The position numbers and the translations under genes are program-made. A DNA stretch of 40,522 nucleotides from an uncultured beta proteobacterium (GTDB lineage Bacteria > Pseudomonadota > Gammaproteobacteria > Burkholderiales > Burkholderiaceae_C): the NCBI GenBank assembly GCA_903905735.1, contig CAIVHU010000249.1:1-40522 (forward strand), in the 5' to 3' direction. The notes under the pieces are model-generated. The model was not told the origin of the DNA. It did no database searches and worked only from the letters and a program-made list of their open reading frames with translations. Below, one piece after another: positions 26,626 through 34,970 of this stretch (positions are counted from its first letter, which is position 1; the number at the start of each line of letters is the position of its first letter).

Positions 26626-28095
26626 ATGCGCCTGATTGGCAAAGCGCTCACCTTCGACGATGTTTTGTTGGTGCCAGCGTACTCCCAAGTCCTTCCCAAG
26701 GATACTTCCCTCGCTACCCGTTTCACCCGCAATATCGCTTTGAACCTGCCCCTGGTGTCTGCCGCCATGGACACGGTGACCGAATCGCGTCTGGCCATTG
26801 CCATCGCGCAAGAAGGCGGCATCGGCGTGGTGCACAAAAATATGACCCCACAGCAGCAAGCTGCCAAGGTGGCCAAGGTCAAGCGCTACGAGTCAGGCGT
26901 GTTGCGCGACCCGGTGGTGATCACCCCGCAACACACGGTGCGCCAGGTGATGACGCTGTCTGAGCAACTCGGCGTATCGGGCTTTCCGGTGATGGATGGC
27001 GGTAAGGTAGTGGGCATTGTGACGGGGCGCGACTTGCGATTCGAGACCCGTTATGACCTGCCGGTGAGCCACATCATGACCCCGCGCGAAAAACTCATCA
27101 CGGTTCCTGATGGCACGACCATCACCGAAGCCAAGGTGCTGCTGAACCAGTACAAGATTGAGCGCCTGCTGGTGGTCAATGACGCGTTCGAGCTCAAGGG
27201 CCTGATCACCGTCAAAGACATTACCAAGCAAACCAGTTTCCCCAACGCCGCCCGCGATGCGTTTGGCAAGCTGCGTGTGGCCGCCGCCGTGGGTGTGGGC
27301 GAGGGCACCGAAGAACGCGTGGAACTGCTGGCCCGCGCCGGTGTGGATGCCATCGTGGTGGACACAGCCCACGGCCACAGCAAAGGCGTGATTGAGCGGG
27401 TTCGCTGGGTCAAACAGAATTTTCCGCAGGTTGAAGTCATTGGCGGCAACATTGCCACCGGCGCAGCGGCGCTGGCCTTGGTTGAAGCCGGTGCTGATGC
27501 GGTCAAAGTGGGTATCGGCCCGGGCTCCATTTGCACCACCCGCATCGTCGCTGGCGTGGGCGTACCGCAGATCATGGCGATTGACAGCGTGGCCACTGCC
27601 CTCAAAGGCACGGGTGTGCCGTTGATTGCCGACGGCGGCATCCGCTTCAGCGGTGACATTGCCAAGGCCATCGCTGCCGGGGCAGGAACGGTGATGATGG
27701 GTGGCATGTTTGCCGGGACCGAAGAAGCACCGGGTGAAGTGATCCTGTTCCAGGGCCGCAGCTACAAGAGCTATCGCGGTATGGGCAGTATTGGTGCCAT
27801 GCAGCAGGGCAGTGCCGACCGCTATTTTCAGGAGTCCAGCACCGGCAACCCGAACGCCGACAAGCTGGTGCCCGAGGGTATTGAAGGCCGAGTGCCTTAC
27901 AAGGGTTCGATGGTCGCCATCGTGTTCCAGATGGCCGGTGGCTTGCGCGCCAGCATGGGCTACTGCGGCTGCGCCTCCATTGAAGAAATGCAGGACAAGG
28001 CCGAGTTTGTCGAGATCACCACCGCTGGCATCCGCGAAAGCCATGTGCACGACGTGCAGATCACCAAAGAAGCTCCCAACTATCGCGCTGAATAA
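26626..28095 (+). CDS. guaB: Inosine-5'-monophosphate dehydrogenase
   Basis: A 489-residue enzyme of GMP synthesis that oxidises IMP to XMP with NAD. It starts with [18 protein letters not shown]. Two CBS domains occupy ~95-205 and are flanked by the catalytic barrel. The nucleophile C303 lies in [11 protein letters not shown] and the flap follows in [11 protein letters not shown]. The ATG at 26626 has GGAG nine bases upstream, and a TACAAT box is at 26598-26603. The stop TAA shares its last A with the guaA ATG, so guaA is translationally coupled. Confidence 0.97.
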   Translation: MRLIGKALTFDDVLLVPAYSQVLPKDTSLATRFTRNIALNLPLVSAAMDTVTESRLAIAIAQEGGIGVVHKNMTPQQQAAKVAKVKRYESGVLRDPVVITPQHTVRQVMTLSEQLGVSGFPVMDGGKVVGIVTGRDLRFETRYDLPVSHIMTPREKLITVPDGTTITEAKVLLNQYKIERLLVVNDAFELKGLITVKDITKQTSFPNAARDAFGKLRVAAAVGVGEGTEERVELLARAGVDAIVVDTAHGHSKGVIERVRWVKQNFPQVEVIGGNIATGAAALALVEAGADAVKVGIGPGSICTTRIVAGVGVPQIMAIDSVATALKGTGVPLIADGGIRFSGDIAKAIAAGAGTVMMGGMFAGTEEAPGEVILFQGRSYKSYRGMGSIGAMQQGSADRYFQESSTGNPNADKLVPEGIEGRVPYKGSMVAIVFQMAGGLRASMGYCGCASIEEMQDKAEFVEITTAGIRESHVHDVQITKEAPNYRAE

Positions 28096-29711
28096 TGCAT
28101 CAAAAAATACTGATTCTCGACTTCGGCTCCCAGGTCACCCAACTGATCGCACGGCGGGTACGTGAAGCGCACGTGTTTTGCGAGGTGCATCCGTGCGATG
28201 TGTCGGACGACTGGATTCGCGCCTACGCCCGCGATGGTCTTCTCAAAGGCATCATCCTGTCGGGTAGCCACGCCAGCGTCTATGAGGAAAGCACCGACAA
28301 GGCACCGCAAGCGGTGTTTGAGCTGGGTGTGCCAGTGCTGGGTATTTGCTACGGCATGCAGACCATGGCGCACCAGTTGGGTGGCATTGTCACCAGTGGG
28401 CACCAACGCGAATTCGGCCCGGCCGATGTGCGTGCGCATGGCCACACCGCCTTGCTGGACGGCATTCAGGACTATGAGACCTCCATGGGCCACGGCATGT
28501 TTCAGGTGTGGATGAGCCACGGCGACAAGGTCACCGAGCTGCCACCGGGCTTCAAACTCATGGCCAGCACCGACAGTTGCCCGATTGCCGGCATGGCCGA
28601 CGAAGAACGGCGCTATTACGGCGTGCAGTTCCACCCCGAAGTCACTCACACCAAACGCGGTGCAGCAATTCTGGAGCGATTTGTGCTGGATATCTGCGGC
28701 ACGCGTGCCGACTGGATCATGGGCGATTACATCAGCGAAGCGGTCGAGCAAATCCGCGCCCAGGTGGGTGATGAAGAAGTCATTCTGGGCCTGTCGGGTG
28801 GTGTCGATTCGTCGGTGGCCGCAGCGCTGATTCACCGCGCCATTGGCGACCAGCTGACCTGCGTCTTTGTCGATCATGGCCTGCTGCGCCTGAACGAAGG
28901 CGACATGGTGATGGAGATGTTTGTCGGCAAGTTGCACGCCAAGGTGATCCGGGTCGATGCCGCTGAGCAATTTCTCGGGCACCTCGCAGGCGTGAGTGAC
29001 CCGGAAGCCAAGCGCAAGATCATTGGCCGCGAGTTTGTAGAGGTTTTTAAGGCGCAAGCCCTTGAACTGACTGCGTCAGGCGCTAGTACTAAAGGAGCAA
29101 AATGGCTGGCCCAGGGCACCATTTACCCGGACGTGATCGAGTCTGGCGGGGCTAAAAACAAGAAGGCAGTGGTCATCAAAAGCCACCACAACGTGGGTGG
29201 CCTGCCAGAGCAACTCGGCCTGAAACTGCTGGAGCCCTTGCGCGAACTGTTCAAGGATGAGGTGCGTGAGTTGGGAGTTGCGCTCGGCTTGCCGTACCAC
29301 ATGGTGTATCGCCATCCATTTCCTGGCCCGGGTTTGGGCGTGCGGATTCTGGGCGAAGTCAAAAAAGAATACGCCGACCTGCTGCGCCGGGCTGACGCGA
29401 TCTTCATCGAAGAACTCAACAACTTTGTGGATGAAGCCAGCGGCAAAACCTGGTACCAGTTGACCAGCCAAGCGTTCACCGTGTTTCTGCCGGTCAAGAG
29501 TGTCGGCGTGATGGGCGACGGCCGCACCTATGACTACGTCGTGGCTTTGCGCGCGGTACAGACCAGCGATTTCATGACCGCTGACTGGGCCGAGTTGCCC
29601 TACGCGCTGCTGAAAAAAGTCTCCAGCCGCATCATCAACGAGGTGCGCGGCATCAACCGCGTGACCTACGACGTGAGCAGCAAGCCACCCGCCACCATCG
29701 AGTGGGAATAA
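28095..29711 (+). CDS. guaA: GMP synthase (glutamine-hydrolysing)
   Basis: A 538-residue enzyme that converts XMP to GMP. The N-terminal class-I glutamine amidotransferase has C85 in GICYGMQ and the HPEV histidine motif. The ATP pyrophosphatase domain has the loop LSGGVDSS, and the dimerisation domain ends [12 protein letters not shown]. Before [16 protein letters not shown] the protein has a short Ala/Ser/Thr-rich stretch. The underlying DNA (~29045-29100) faintly resembles the 48-nt palindrome family, but the match is weak. Confidence 0.97.
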   Translation: MHQKILILDFGSQVTQLIARRVREAHVFCEVHPCDVSDDWIRAYARDGLLKGIILSGSHASVYEESTDKAPQAVFELGVPVLGICYGMQTMAHQLGGIVTSGHQREFGPADVRAHGHTALLDGIQDYETSMGHGMFQVWMSHGDKVTELPPGFKLMASTDSCPIAGMADEERRYYGVQFHPEVTHTKRGAAILERFVLDICGTRADWIMGDYISEAVEQIRAQVGDEEVILGLSGGVDSSVAAALIHRAIGDQLTCVFVDHGLLRLNEGDMVMEMFVGKLHAKVIRVDAAEQFLGHLAGVSDPEAKRKIIGREFVEVFKAQALELTASGASTKGAKWLAQGTIYPDVIESGGAKNKKAVVIKSHHNVGGLPEQLGLKLLEPLRELFKDEVRELGVALGLPYHMVYRHPFPGPGLGVRILGEVKKEYADLLRRADAIFIEELNNFVDEASGKTWYQLTSQAFTVFLPVKSVGVMGDGRTYDYVVALRAVQTSDFMTADWAELPYALLKKVSSRIINEVRGINRVTYDVSSKPPATIEWE

Positions 29712-29770
29712 GCCATCTTCCATAGCGCGCTAGCCGCGTTGTGGCGGCGGTGAACTGCAATAATGACACT

Positions 29771-30406
29771 ATGTATGTGCCCCCGCAGTTCGCCGCCAAA
29801 GACCCTGCACACGCCAGTGCGCTGATTCGCGCTTACCCGTTCGCCAACCTGATTTCGGTCGATGACGACGGCCTTCCCTCCGTCACGCCGCTACCGTTGC
29901 ATTTGATCGAAGACGCAGGGCGCTGGCTGCTGCTCGGCCACTGTGCTAAACCCAATCCACACTGGCGCTACCTGCAGGCACGGCCCAAAGCAGTCGTCAC
30001 CTTCATGGGGCCGCAGGCGTACATGAGCCCCAGTGTGTATCCGGATCTGGCGCGTGTGCCGACCTGGAGCTACCTGATGGTGCACTGCACCGTGCAGGCG
30101 CGCCTCATCGAGCAGTTTGACGACAAGGACCGACTGCTCAAACACCTGATTCATGATCATGACTCGGCTTACGAGCAACAGTGGCGCAGCCTTGGCGACG
30201 ACTACCAGCACAAAATGATGGCCGGCATGGTGACTTTTGAGCTGGAAGTGACTGATCTGCAATGCAAACTTAAACTCAACCAGCACCGACCGGAGTCGCA
30301 TGAGGCCATGCATGCCGTGTATGCCGCTGGCAATGACGATCAGCGCGCCCTGGCGGACTGGATGGAGCGTCTGGGTCTGGTCGGTGCCATTCAAGGAGAA
30401 ACCTGA
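29771..30406 (+). CDS. paiB: FMN-binding PaiB-family protein
   Basis: A 211-residue flavin-reductase-like split-barrel protein of the PaiB family, starting MYVPPQFAAKDPAHASALI and containing GPQAYMSPSVYPD. B. subtilis PaiB was described as a negative regulator of sporulation and protease genes; in proteobacteria the role is unknown, and an FMN-dependent enzyme is equally possible. The ATG at 29771 is the family start. The stop overlaps the next start (TGATG). Confidence 0.87.
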   Translation: MYVPPQFAAKDPAHASALIRAYPFANLISVDDDGLPSVTPLPLHLIEDAGRWLLLGHCAKPNPHWRYLQARPKAVVTFMGPQAYMSPSVYPDLARVPTWSYLMVHCTVQARLIEQFDDKDRLLKHLIHDHDSAYEQQWRSLGDDYQHKMMAGMVTFELEVTDLQCKLKLNQHRPESHEAMHAVYAAGNDDQRALADWMERLGLVGAIQGET

Positions 30407-30675
30407 TGCGCGGCATATTCGGTTTGATCGGACTGTTGGTGGCGCTGGTGGTGACGGGTCTGCTGGTGCGACAACAGTTGAAGGCGACGCAAGCACCTGT
30501 GCCGGCCTTGCAATTGCCAGCCGTTGCGGGTGATGCGGCCCCAAACGGCACACACACTATCACCCTGCCCGCATCCGGCACGCCAGCGCAGCAAAGCCAG
30601 CAGGTGCAACAGCAGTTCAAGCAAGCGCTGGACAACGTGATGCAGGCGCGGCCCATGCCTGACGACAAGCCGTGA
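30406..30675 (+). CDS. Small single-pass membrane protein, unknown function
   Basis: An 89-residue protein with an N-terminal hydrophobic helix (residues ~4-20, GLIGLLVALVVTGLL) followed by an Ala/Pro/Gln-rich tail, probably periplasmic, with a short Gln-rich helix (AQQSQQVQQQFKQAL). I do not recognise a family. It overlaps paiB by one base and tadA by four bases, so it is part of a tightly coupled cluster. Confidence 0.7.
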   Translation: MRGIFGLIGLLVALVVTGLLVRQQLKATQAPVPALQLPAVAGDAAPNGTHTITLPASGTPAQQSQQVQQQFKQALDNVMQARPMPDDKP

Positions 30676-31757
30676 CCTCTACCGTCAATTCATCAGACCT
30701 GGCAGATGCCCAATGGATGCAGGCCGCGCTGGTGCAGGCCGGGCTAGCTGGTGCTGCGGGTGAAGTACCGGTGGGCGCGGTGGTGGTGCAGGGCGGAAAA
30801 ATCATCGGCACCGGGCGCAACGCCCCCATTCAGTCTCATGATCCCACCGCCCACGCCGAAATCGCTGCCCTGCGCGCGGCAGCCCAGCGTCTGGACAACT
30901 ACCGGCTGGACGACTGCGAGTTGTTCGTCACGCTGGAACCCTGCACCATGTGCGCCGGTGCCATGTTGCATGCCCGCATCAAACGGGTGGTGTTTGGTGC
31001 GCCAGACCCCAAGACTGGCGCTGCGGGCTCAGTCACCAACGTCTTTGCACTGCCACAACTTAACCACCATACGCAAGTGCAGGGCGGGTTGCTGCAAGAC
31101 GCGTGCGCCACTTTGCTTCAGGATTTTTTCAAGGAAAAGCGCTGGCGCAAGCAAGCTGAAGCCATGCAAGCGGGCAGGGCGTTGCGCGAAGATGCCTTGC
31201 GCACGCCAGAGAGCCGCTTCGCCTCCCTGCCTGATATTCCTGCACCCTCTTTTTACCTCAACGATCTGCCCAGCCTCGCGGGCTTGCGCCTGCACTATGT
31301 TGACACGGGTCTGGTGCACGCCCAGAACACCCTGCTGTGCCTCCACGGTCTGCAGGAGTGGAGTTATGCCTGGCGCAGTCAGGTCGGACAAGCTACCTTG
31401 AATCAACAGCGCATGATCTGCCCGGACCTGATCGGCTTTGGCAAGAGCGACAAGCCCAAAAAGCAGACGTTTCACACCCTGGCATGGCACGTCCAGGTGT
31501 TGCTGGAGTTGCTACAGCGTCTGAACCTGCAAGCGGTGCAGGTCTTGGTGGCCGAGTCGGCCCTTCCGCTGGCACAGAACCTTCTGGCCCTGGCGCCCCA
31601 AAGCGTGGCCAGTATCGAGCTCGCCGATACGGATGTGCTCAGCGATGCGGCACTGCAAGCGCCTTTTCCCGACCATGGTCATCAGGCCGGGCCTCGCGCC
31701 TTGTCTTGCCTGAAAATCGCCCCGACATCGCTTCAAGCTAAAACCCCCACCGCATGA
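30672..31757 (+). CDS. tadA: tRNA adenosine deaminase TadA fused to a degenerate alpha/beta-hydrolase segment
   Basis: 361 residues. Residues ~10-160 are TadA, which makes inosine 34 in tRNA-Arg(ACG): zinc ligand H61 and catalytic E63 in TAHAEIAAL, and C91/C94 in EPCTMCAGAM. The substrate loop and the C-terminal helix ending FFKEKRWRK are normal. Residues ~195-320 look like the first half of an alpha/beta hydrolase (LLCLHGLQEWSYAWR, MICPDLIGFGKSDKP). The nucleophile elbow reads VAESALPL, with Ser296 but without the usual glycines, and the sequence ends before the acid and histidine. This half is therefore probably not a working hydrolase. The start is GTG overlapping the upstream stop; the stop overlaps ldcA. 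Confidence 0.88.
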   Translation: MTSTVNSSDLADAQWMQAALVQAGLAGAAGEVPVGAVVVQGGKIIGTGRNAPIQSHDPTAHAEIAALRAAAQRLDNYRLDDCELFVTLEPCTMCAGAMLHARIKRVVFGAPDPKTGAAGSVTNVFALPQLNHHTQVQGGLLQDACATLLQDFFKEKRWRKQAEAMQAGRALREDALRTPESRFASLPDIPAPSFYLNDLPSLAGLRLHYVDTGLVHAQNTLLCLHGLQEWSYAWRSQVGQATLNQQRMICPDLIGFGKSDKPKKQTFHTLAWHVQVLLELLQRLNLQAVQVLVAESALPLAQNLLALAPQSVASIELADTDVLSDAALQAPFPDHGHQAGPRALSCLKIAPTSLQAKTPTA

Positions 31758-32755
31758 CCAAACACATCTATATTTATTCGCCCTCCGGTGCCGTGCGTGA
31801 CAAGGCGGCGTTCAAACGCGGCATCCAGCGCCTGCAAACCCTGGGCCATGAGGTCGAGGTGGACGAAGCCGCCCTGGCCAGCCACCAGCGTTTTGCCGGA
31901 GACGATGCCACCCGCCTGGCTGCCATTCACCGCGCGGCTGACAGTGGTGCGGATGTAGCGCTGATCTCACGCGGTGGTTACGGGCTGACCCGCCTGCTAC
32001 CCGACATCCGTTACAAAAAAATTGCCAAAGCCATCGACAAAGGTATGCAGTTTGTCGGCATCAGCGATTTCACAGCGTTTCAAAGTGCGCTTCTGGCCAA
32101 GACTGGTGCCATCACCTGGGCCGGACCGGCTTTGTGCGAGGGCTTTGGCGTGCGCGGACAAGCCGGCGCTGCGGACGGTCACGGTCATGGCGAAGCGCTG
32201 CTGCCCGATGACATTATGGAAGCCTGTTTTGATGACATGCTCTGTGGTCAGGGGGAGGGTGCCGGTTGGCGGCAGTTTCTTCAGAAACCCGAAAATGTTA
32301 CGAATATAATAGCTAGCAGCCCAGAAGAAACGAGGGCTTTAGACAGTTTCGGCATAGAAGATGCCGTGTTGTGGGGTGGCAACCTGACGGTGCTGACCTC
32401 ATTGCTGGGCACACCCTATTTTCCCAAGATCAAAGGCGGCATCCTGTTTCTGGAAGATGTGGCCGAGCACCCCTACCGCGTTGAGCGCATGCTGACCCAG
32501 TTGCTTTACGCTGGCATTCTGAAGCGCCAGAAGGCCATCGTGTTGGGCCAGTTCACCCATTTCAAACTCACCTCGCATGACCGTGGCTTCAAGCTGGCCA
32601 GCGTGGTGCAATGGCTGCGCCAGAAGGTCAAAGTGCCCGTTTTAACCAATCTGCCTTATGGCCACGTGCAGACCAAAGTGTTGCTGCCGGTGGGCGCTCG
32701 CACCGATCTGAGTGTTAATTCACGTGATGCGCTGCTGGTTTGGGGGCATCTTTGA
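31754..32755 (+). CDS. ldcA: Muramoyltetrapeptide (LD-) carboxypeptidase, S66 family
   Basis: A 333-residue cytosolic enzyme of murein recycling that removes the terminal D-alanine from tetrapeptides. The S66 catalytic triad is visible: Ser104 in VGISDFTAF, Glu in GGILFLEDV, and His in LPYGHVQTK, plus the family motif SRGGYGLTRLLP. The stretch NVTNIIASSPEETRALDSFG before the WGGNLTVL motif looks longer than usual and overlaps a candidate palindromic repeat. It overlaps tadA by four bases. Confidence 0.92.
   Translation: MTKHIYIYSPSGAVRDKAAFKRGIQRLQTLGHEVEVDEAALASHQRFAGDDATRLAAIHRAADSGADVALISRGGYGLTRLLPDIRYKKIAKAIDKGMQFVGISDFTAFQSALLAKTGAITWAGPALCEGFGVRGQAGAADGHGHGEALLPDDIMEACFDDMLCGQGEGAGWRQFLQKPENVTNIIASSPEETRALDSFGIEDAVLWGGNLTVLTSLLGTPYFPKIKGGILFLEDVAEHPYRVERMLTQLLYAGILKRQKAIVLGQFTHFKLTSHDRGFKLASVVQWLRQKVKVPVLTNLPYGHVQTKVLLPVGARTDLSVNSRDALLVWGHL
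32304..32351. repeat. Probable diverged 48-nt palindromic repeat inside ldcA
   Basis: ATAGCTAGCAGCCC, a short A-rich loop and GAGGGCTTTAGAC align with the intergenic copy at 7592 (ATAGCTGCTTGCCC ... AAGGGCTGGCAGC). The arms are partly decayed. It codes in frame for a segment of LdcA that seems expanded. Confidence 0.45.
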
Positions 32756-32810
32756 CCGCGCACTGCAGCATGGCCTAAACTCGCCTCATTACCTTGGGAA
32801 TTGAACCGGA

Positions 32811-33725
32811 ATGAGTGTCCAATCCACTGTCGTTTTTGCCGATCTTTTTGGGAGCACAGGTGTCTTCGAAGCCTTGGGCAATGCGAAAGCGACCGAACTG
32901 GTCACGCAGGCAACGGCTTGGGTCGCACAACGTTGCAGCGCGCATGGCGGACGTGTGGTTAAGTTCCTGGGCGACGGTGTCCTGATCATTTTTGAGGACA
33001 GCACCAAGGCCGTGCTGGCTGTGATTGACCTGCAACGCTCCTACCAACAACTGCTGGGCCGCATGCCGCCCAAAGCCTATATGCCGCTGCGCGTGGGTGT
33101 CGCGCGTGGCGGTGTGGAGATCGTGGCCGATGATTGCTACGGCGACGCGGTCAACATTGCCGCAAGGCTGAGCGAACTCACCGGCCCACACCAGATCTGG
33201 GTCAACAGCGATGCCATCGAGGATGGTTTTGATGTGCCTGACGAACGCTTTCGGTTGTTGGGCCCCATCCATATCCGGGGTCGCGCCGAATCCTGCAAGG
33301 TGTATCAGGTCGAATGGCAGGAAAACCAGGGATCCGAGTTGCTGACCATCCCAGCTAGTTTTGACCTGTCAAGCCGCTTTGGTGTCAAAGACGCACTCGG
33401 TGTGCATATCGAGTTGACGTGGCTGAATCAGAAAAAATCTTTCAACGCGTTCGACTTGCCGGTTCATATCGGCCGCACCCATCAGGTGGAGTTTGTGGTG
33501 ACGGATGCCCGCGTGTCACGCACCCATGCCCGGCTGGACTGGCGCAACGGCAGCGTGGTGCTGGTCGATCTCAGCTCCTACGGCTGCTGGGTCAGATTCG
33601 CCGGCGGCGGTGCCGACCTGTTGCTGCGCCGAGAAGAGTGCGTGTTGCATGGGCAGGGCGAAATTGCGCTGGGTACTTCATTCAACGATTCCAGCGCGCC
33701 AGTGATTGAATTCCTGGTCATGTGA
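32811..33725 (+). CDS. Class III adenylate cyclase domain fused to an FHA domain
   Basis: A 304-residue soluble protein. Residues 1-165 form a class III nucleotidyl cyclase. Metal-binding aspartates are D11 (FADLFGST) and D55 (KFLGDGV), K51 and D112 fit adenine selection, and the transition-state pair N115/R119 is in GDAVNIAARL. All key residues seem present, so cAMP production is likely. Residues ~215-290 are an FHA phosphothreonine-binding domain (HIGRTHQVEFVV, VSRTHARLDW, VLVDLSSYGCWV). There the usual Asn-Gly pair after the serine is replaced by Tyr-Gly, so binding specificity is uncertain. It is monocistronic, the last chromosomal gene before the Xer-site element. Confidence 0.87.
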   Translation: MSVQSTVVFADLFGSTGVFEALGNAKATELVTQATAWVAQRCSAHGGRVVKFLGDGVLIIFEDSTKAVLAVIDLQRSYQQLLGRMPPKAYMPLRVGVARGGVEIVADDCYGDAVNIAARLSELTGPHQIWVNSDAIEDGFDVPDERFRLLGPIHIRGRAESCKVYQVEWQENQGSELLTIPASFDLSSRFGVKDALGVHIELTWLNQKKSFNAFDLPVHIGRTHQVEFVVTDARVSRTHARLDWRNGSVVLVDLSSYGCWVRFAGGGADLLLRREECVLHGQGEIALGTSFNDSSAPVIEFLVM

Positions 33726-33752
33726 CGAAAATTTTCAGTTACTCACGTCATA

Positions 33753-33780
33753 CCTTAACATAATATACATCGTATCTACT
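33753..33780. other. dif-like Xer recombination site (left junction)
   Basis: Arm CCTTAACATAA, spacer TATACA and arm TCGTATCTACT. The first arm matches the E. coli XerD-side arm ATTTAACATAA at 9 of 11 positions, and the spacer is identical to that of E. coli dif in this orientation. The other (XerC-side) arm matches poorly. The same spacer and right arm recur at 35112-35128. It is read as the junction between a chromosomal dif half and the integrated element. Confidence 0.7.
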
Positions 33781-33851
33781 ATGGTACGAAAAAGGCTACG
33801 CCCCGAAAAGCCCGTGAAACCCGCGCTACGCTGGGCGCACGCTTCAAGGTC

Positions 33852-34319
33852 TTGCTGGCAGACGCCGGGCTAAACCCCGAACAGGCCGGGAAACTTCTTC
33901 ACGTCACGCCTCGCACGATACGGTACTGGATTTCCGGCAAGGTGCTGGTGCCGTACGCCGCGTACAAGCTGGTGCGCATCATGCGGCTGTTTGAGCTGCC
34001 GTGTGAAGGCTGGCAAGGCTGGCACATGCACTCGGGGCGCTTGTGGTCGCCTGAGGGGTACGCCTTCTTGCCGCATGACGCGAACTGGTGGAGTCTGCTG
34101 GTACGCCGTGCTGATGGCTTTGGCCGCCAGTACGACCGGGCCAATCAACTGGCGGTCGTCCTGCAACGCTTGCAAGGGACGGGGGATGCGGCTGAGACGA
34201 CGCACGCGGCCAGCATCGCGGGCGCGGGCGGTGGCGCTGCCGCGTCACCGTCCGACGAAGTCGGACGGGCGGCGAAGCCGACCGGCCCTAATTTATTACT
34301 AAGTCACTTTAGGAAATGA
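33852..34319 (+). CDS. xafT: VC1465/XafT-like Xer recombination activation factor
   Basis: 155 residues from the TTG at 33852. Residues 1-75 match the VC1465/XafT family: LADAGLNPEQAGKLLHVTPR with a helix-turn-helix (TPRTIRYWISGKVLVPYAAY), then WHMHSGRLWSPEGY. The family member from TLC-phi binds XerD and activates Xer recombination without FtsK. The C-terminal ~50 residues are Ala/Gly-rich and not conserved. The true N-terminus is unclear. The same frame is open from 33759 and reads KKATPRKARETRATLGARFKV before the TTG, a plausible family N-terminus, but it contains no ATG/GTG/TTG. A diverged copy of its first codons follows the second Xer site. An ATG at 33781 is one frame off. Confidence 0.75.
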   Translation: MLADAGLNPEQAGKLLHVTPRTIRYWISGKVLVPYAAYKLVRIMRLFELPCEGWQGWHMHSGRLWSPEGYAFLPHDANWWSLLVRRADGFGRQYDRANQLAVVLQRLQGTGDAAETTHAASIAGAGGGAAASPSDEVGRAAKPTGPNLLLSHFRK

Positions 34320-34446
34320 ATAAACGGCATTTTTGTTTTTTGGGCTCTTTCTCATTGGGTGGGGGCTCTTTTTTGTCTGCTATGAATCATGTAGCACCTA
34401 TTTCATCATGTGAAAACGTCGGTTTTTTTGTTCAAGGGGGTCGGTC

Positions 34447-34734
34447 ATGAAAGCAATCCAAATCAGTAAAGCCCTGTCGTCCGATCGGGCGGTGTGTGCG
34501 GTCATGAGTCGTCGTCCTCGTGACACTGGGGACGGTAAGGGGGTCGTCCAGTTCGAACTGGTCGGGATGGATACCCCGTCGCCCAAGATGGTCAAGCGTC
34601 CTACGCTGCTAGGTAGCCTGCTGGCCCGGGTTGGTGCCCTGCCCGTCCTGCCCCAGTCTGAGAAAAAGCGGGGGCGGGGTCGGCCTCGCAAGTCTCCACC
34701 TGGCGAGTTTTGTAAAGAAGGGGGTCAGTCATGA
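34447..34734 (+). CDS. Small basic protein with AT-hook motif, unknown function
   Basis: 95 residues. I do not recognise a family. The C-terminal part has KKRGRGRPRKSP, a typical AT-hook (GRP core flanked by basic residues), which suggests minor-groove DNA binding. The N-terminal half is beta-rich (AVCAVMSRRP, VVQFELVGM). A strong AAGGGGGTCGGTC ribosome-binding leader precedes the ATG. An almost identical leader precedes the next gene, whose start overlaps this stop (ATGA). It lies inside the IMEX-like element; a nucleoprotein role is inferred only. Confidence 0.6.
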   Translation: MKAIQISKALSSDRAVCAVMSRRPRDTGDGKGVVQFELVGMDTPSPKMVKRPTLLGSLLARVGALPVLPQSEKKRGRGRPRKSPPGEFCKEGGQS

Positions 34735-34970
34735 GCGCCCTATCGTTGGCCGTTGATGCCCTGAATGCCCGTCTGGTGGCTGCTGAGGCCATAGGCGATG
34801 CGTTGGAATTGGCAGGGGGCGACACCTCCCCGCCATGGGTCTATGTCTATCAAACCCAGATTGAAGGCATCAGAGAGGCTGCTGAGGTACTCGAAACCCT
34901 GACAAGGGGTATCGGGGGCGTAGCCCCTGATATAGCGAAGCGTAACGGTATTGAGGGGGTGGAACGGTGA
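34731..34970 (+). CDS. Small acidic helical protein of the IMEX-like element
   Basis: 79 residues, acidic and mainly helical (ALSLAVDALNARLVAAEAIGDALEL, then IEGIREAAEVLETLTRG) with a short WVYVYQTQ strand between. I do not recognise a family. The ATG has leader AAGGGGGTCAGTC, nearly the same as the upstream gene. The stop overlaps a GTG start of the next frame. Confidence 0.55.
   Translation: MSALSLAVDALNARLVAAEAIGDALELAGGDTSPPWVYVYQTQIEGIREAAEVLETLTRGIGGVAPDIAKRNGIEGVER

Noticed and set aside
29045..29100. Possible palindromic-repeat copy inside guaA
   Set aside because: Only GGCGCTAG and an A-rich end resemble the family. The second arm is missing and the GuaA loop is naturally variable, so it is mentioned but not annotated.
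33781..33873. Separate small gene starting at the ATG at 33781
   Set aside because: It gives about 30 codons out of frame with xafT. The ATG is replaced by ACG at the second Xer site, and codon differences support the other frame.
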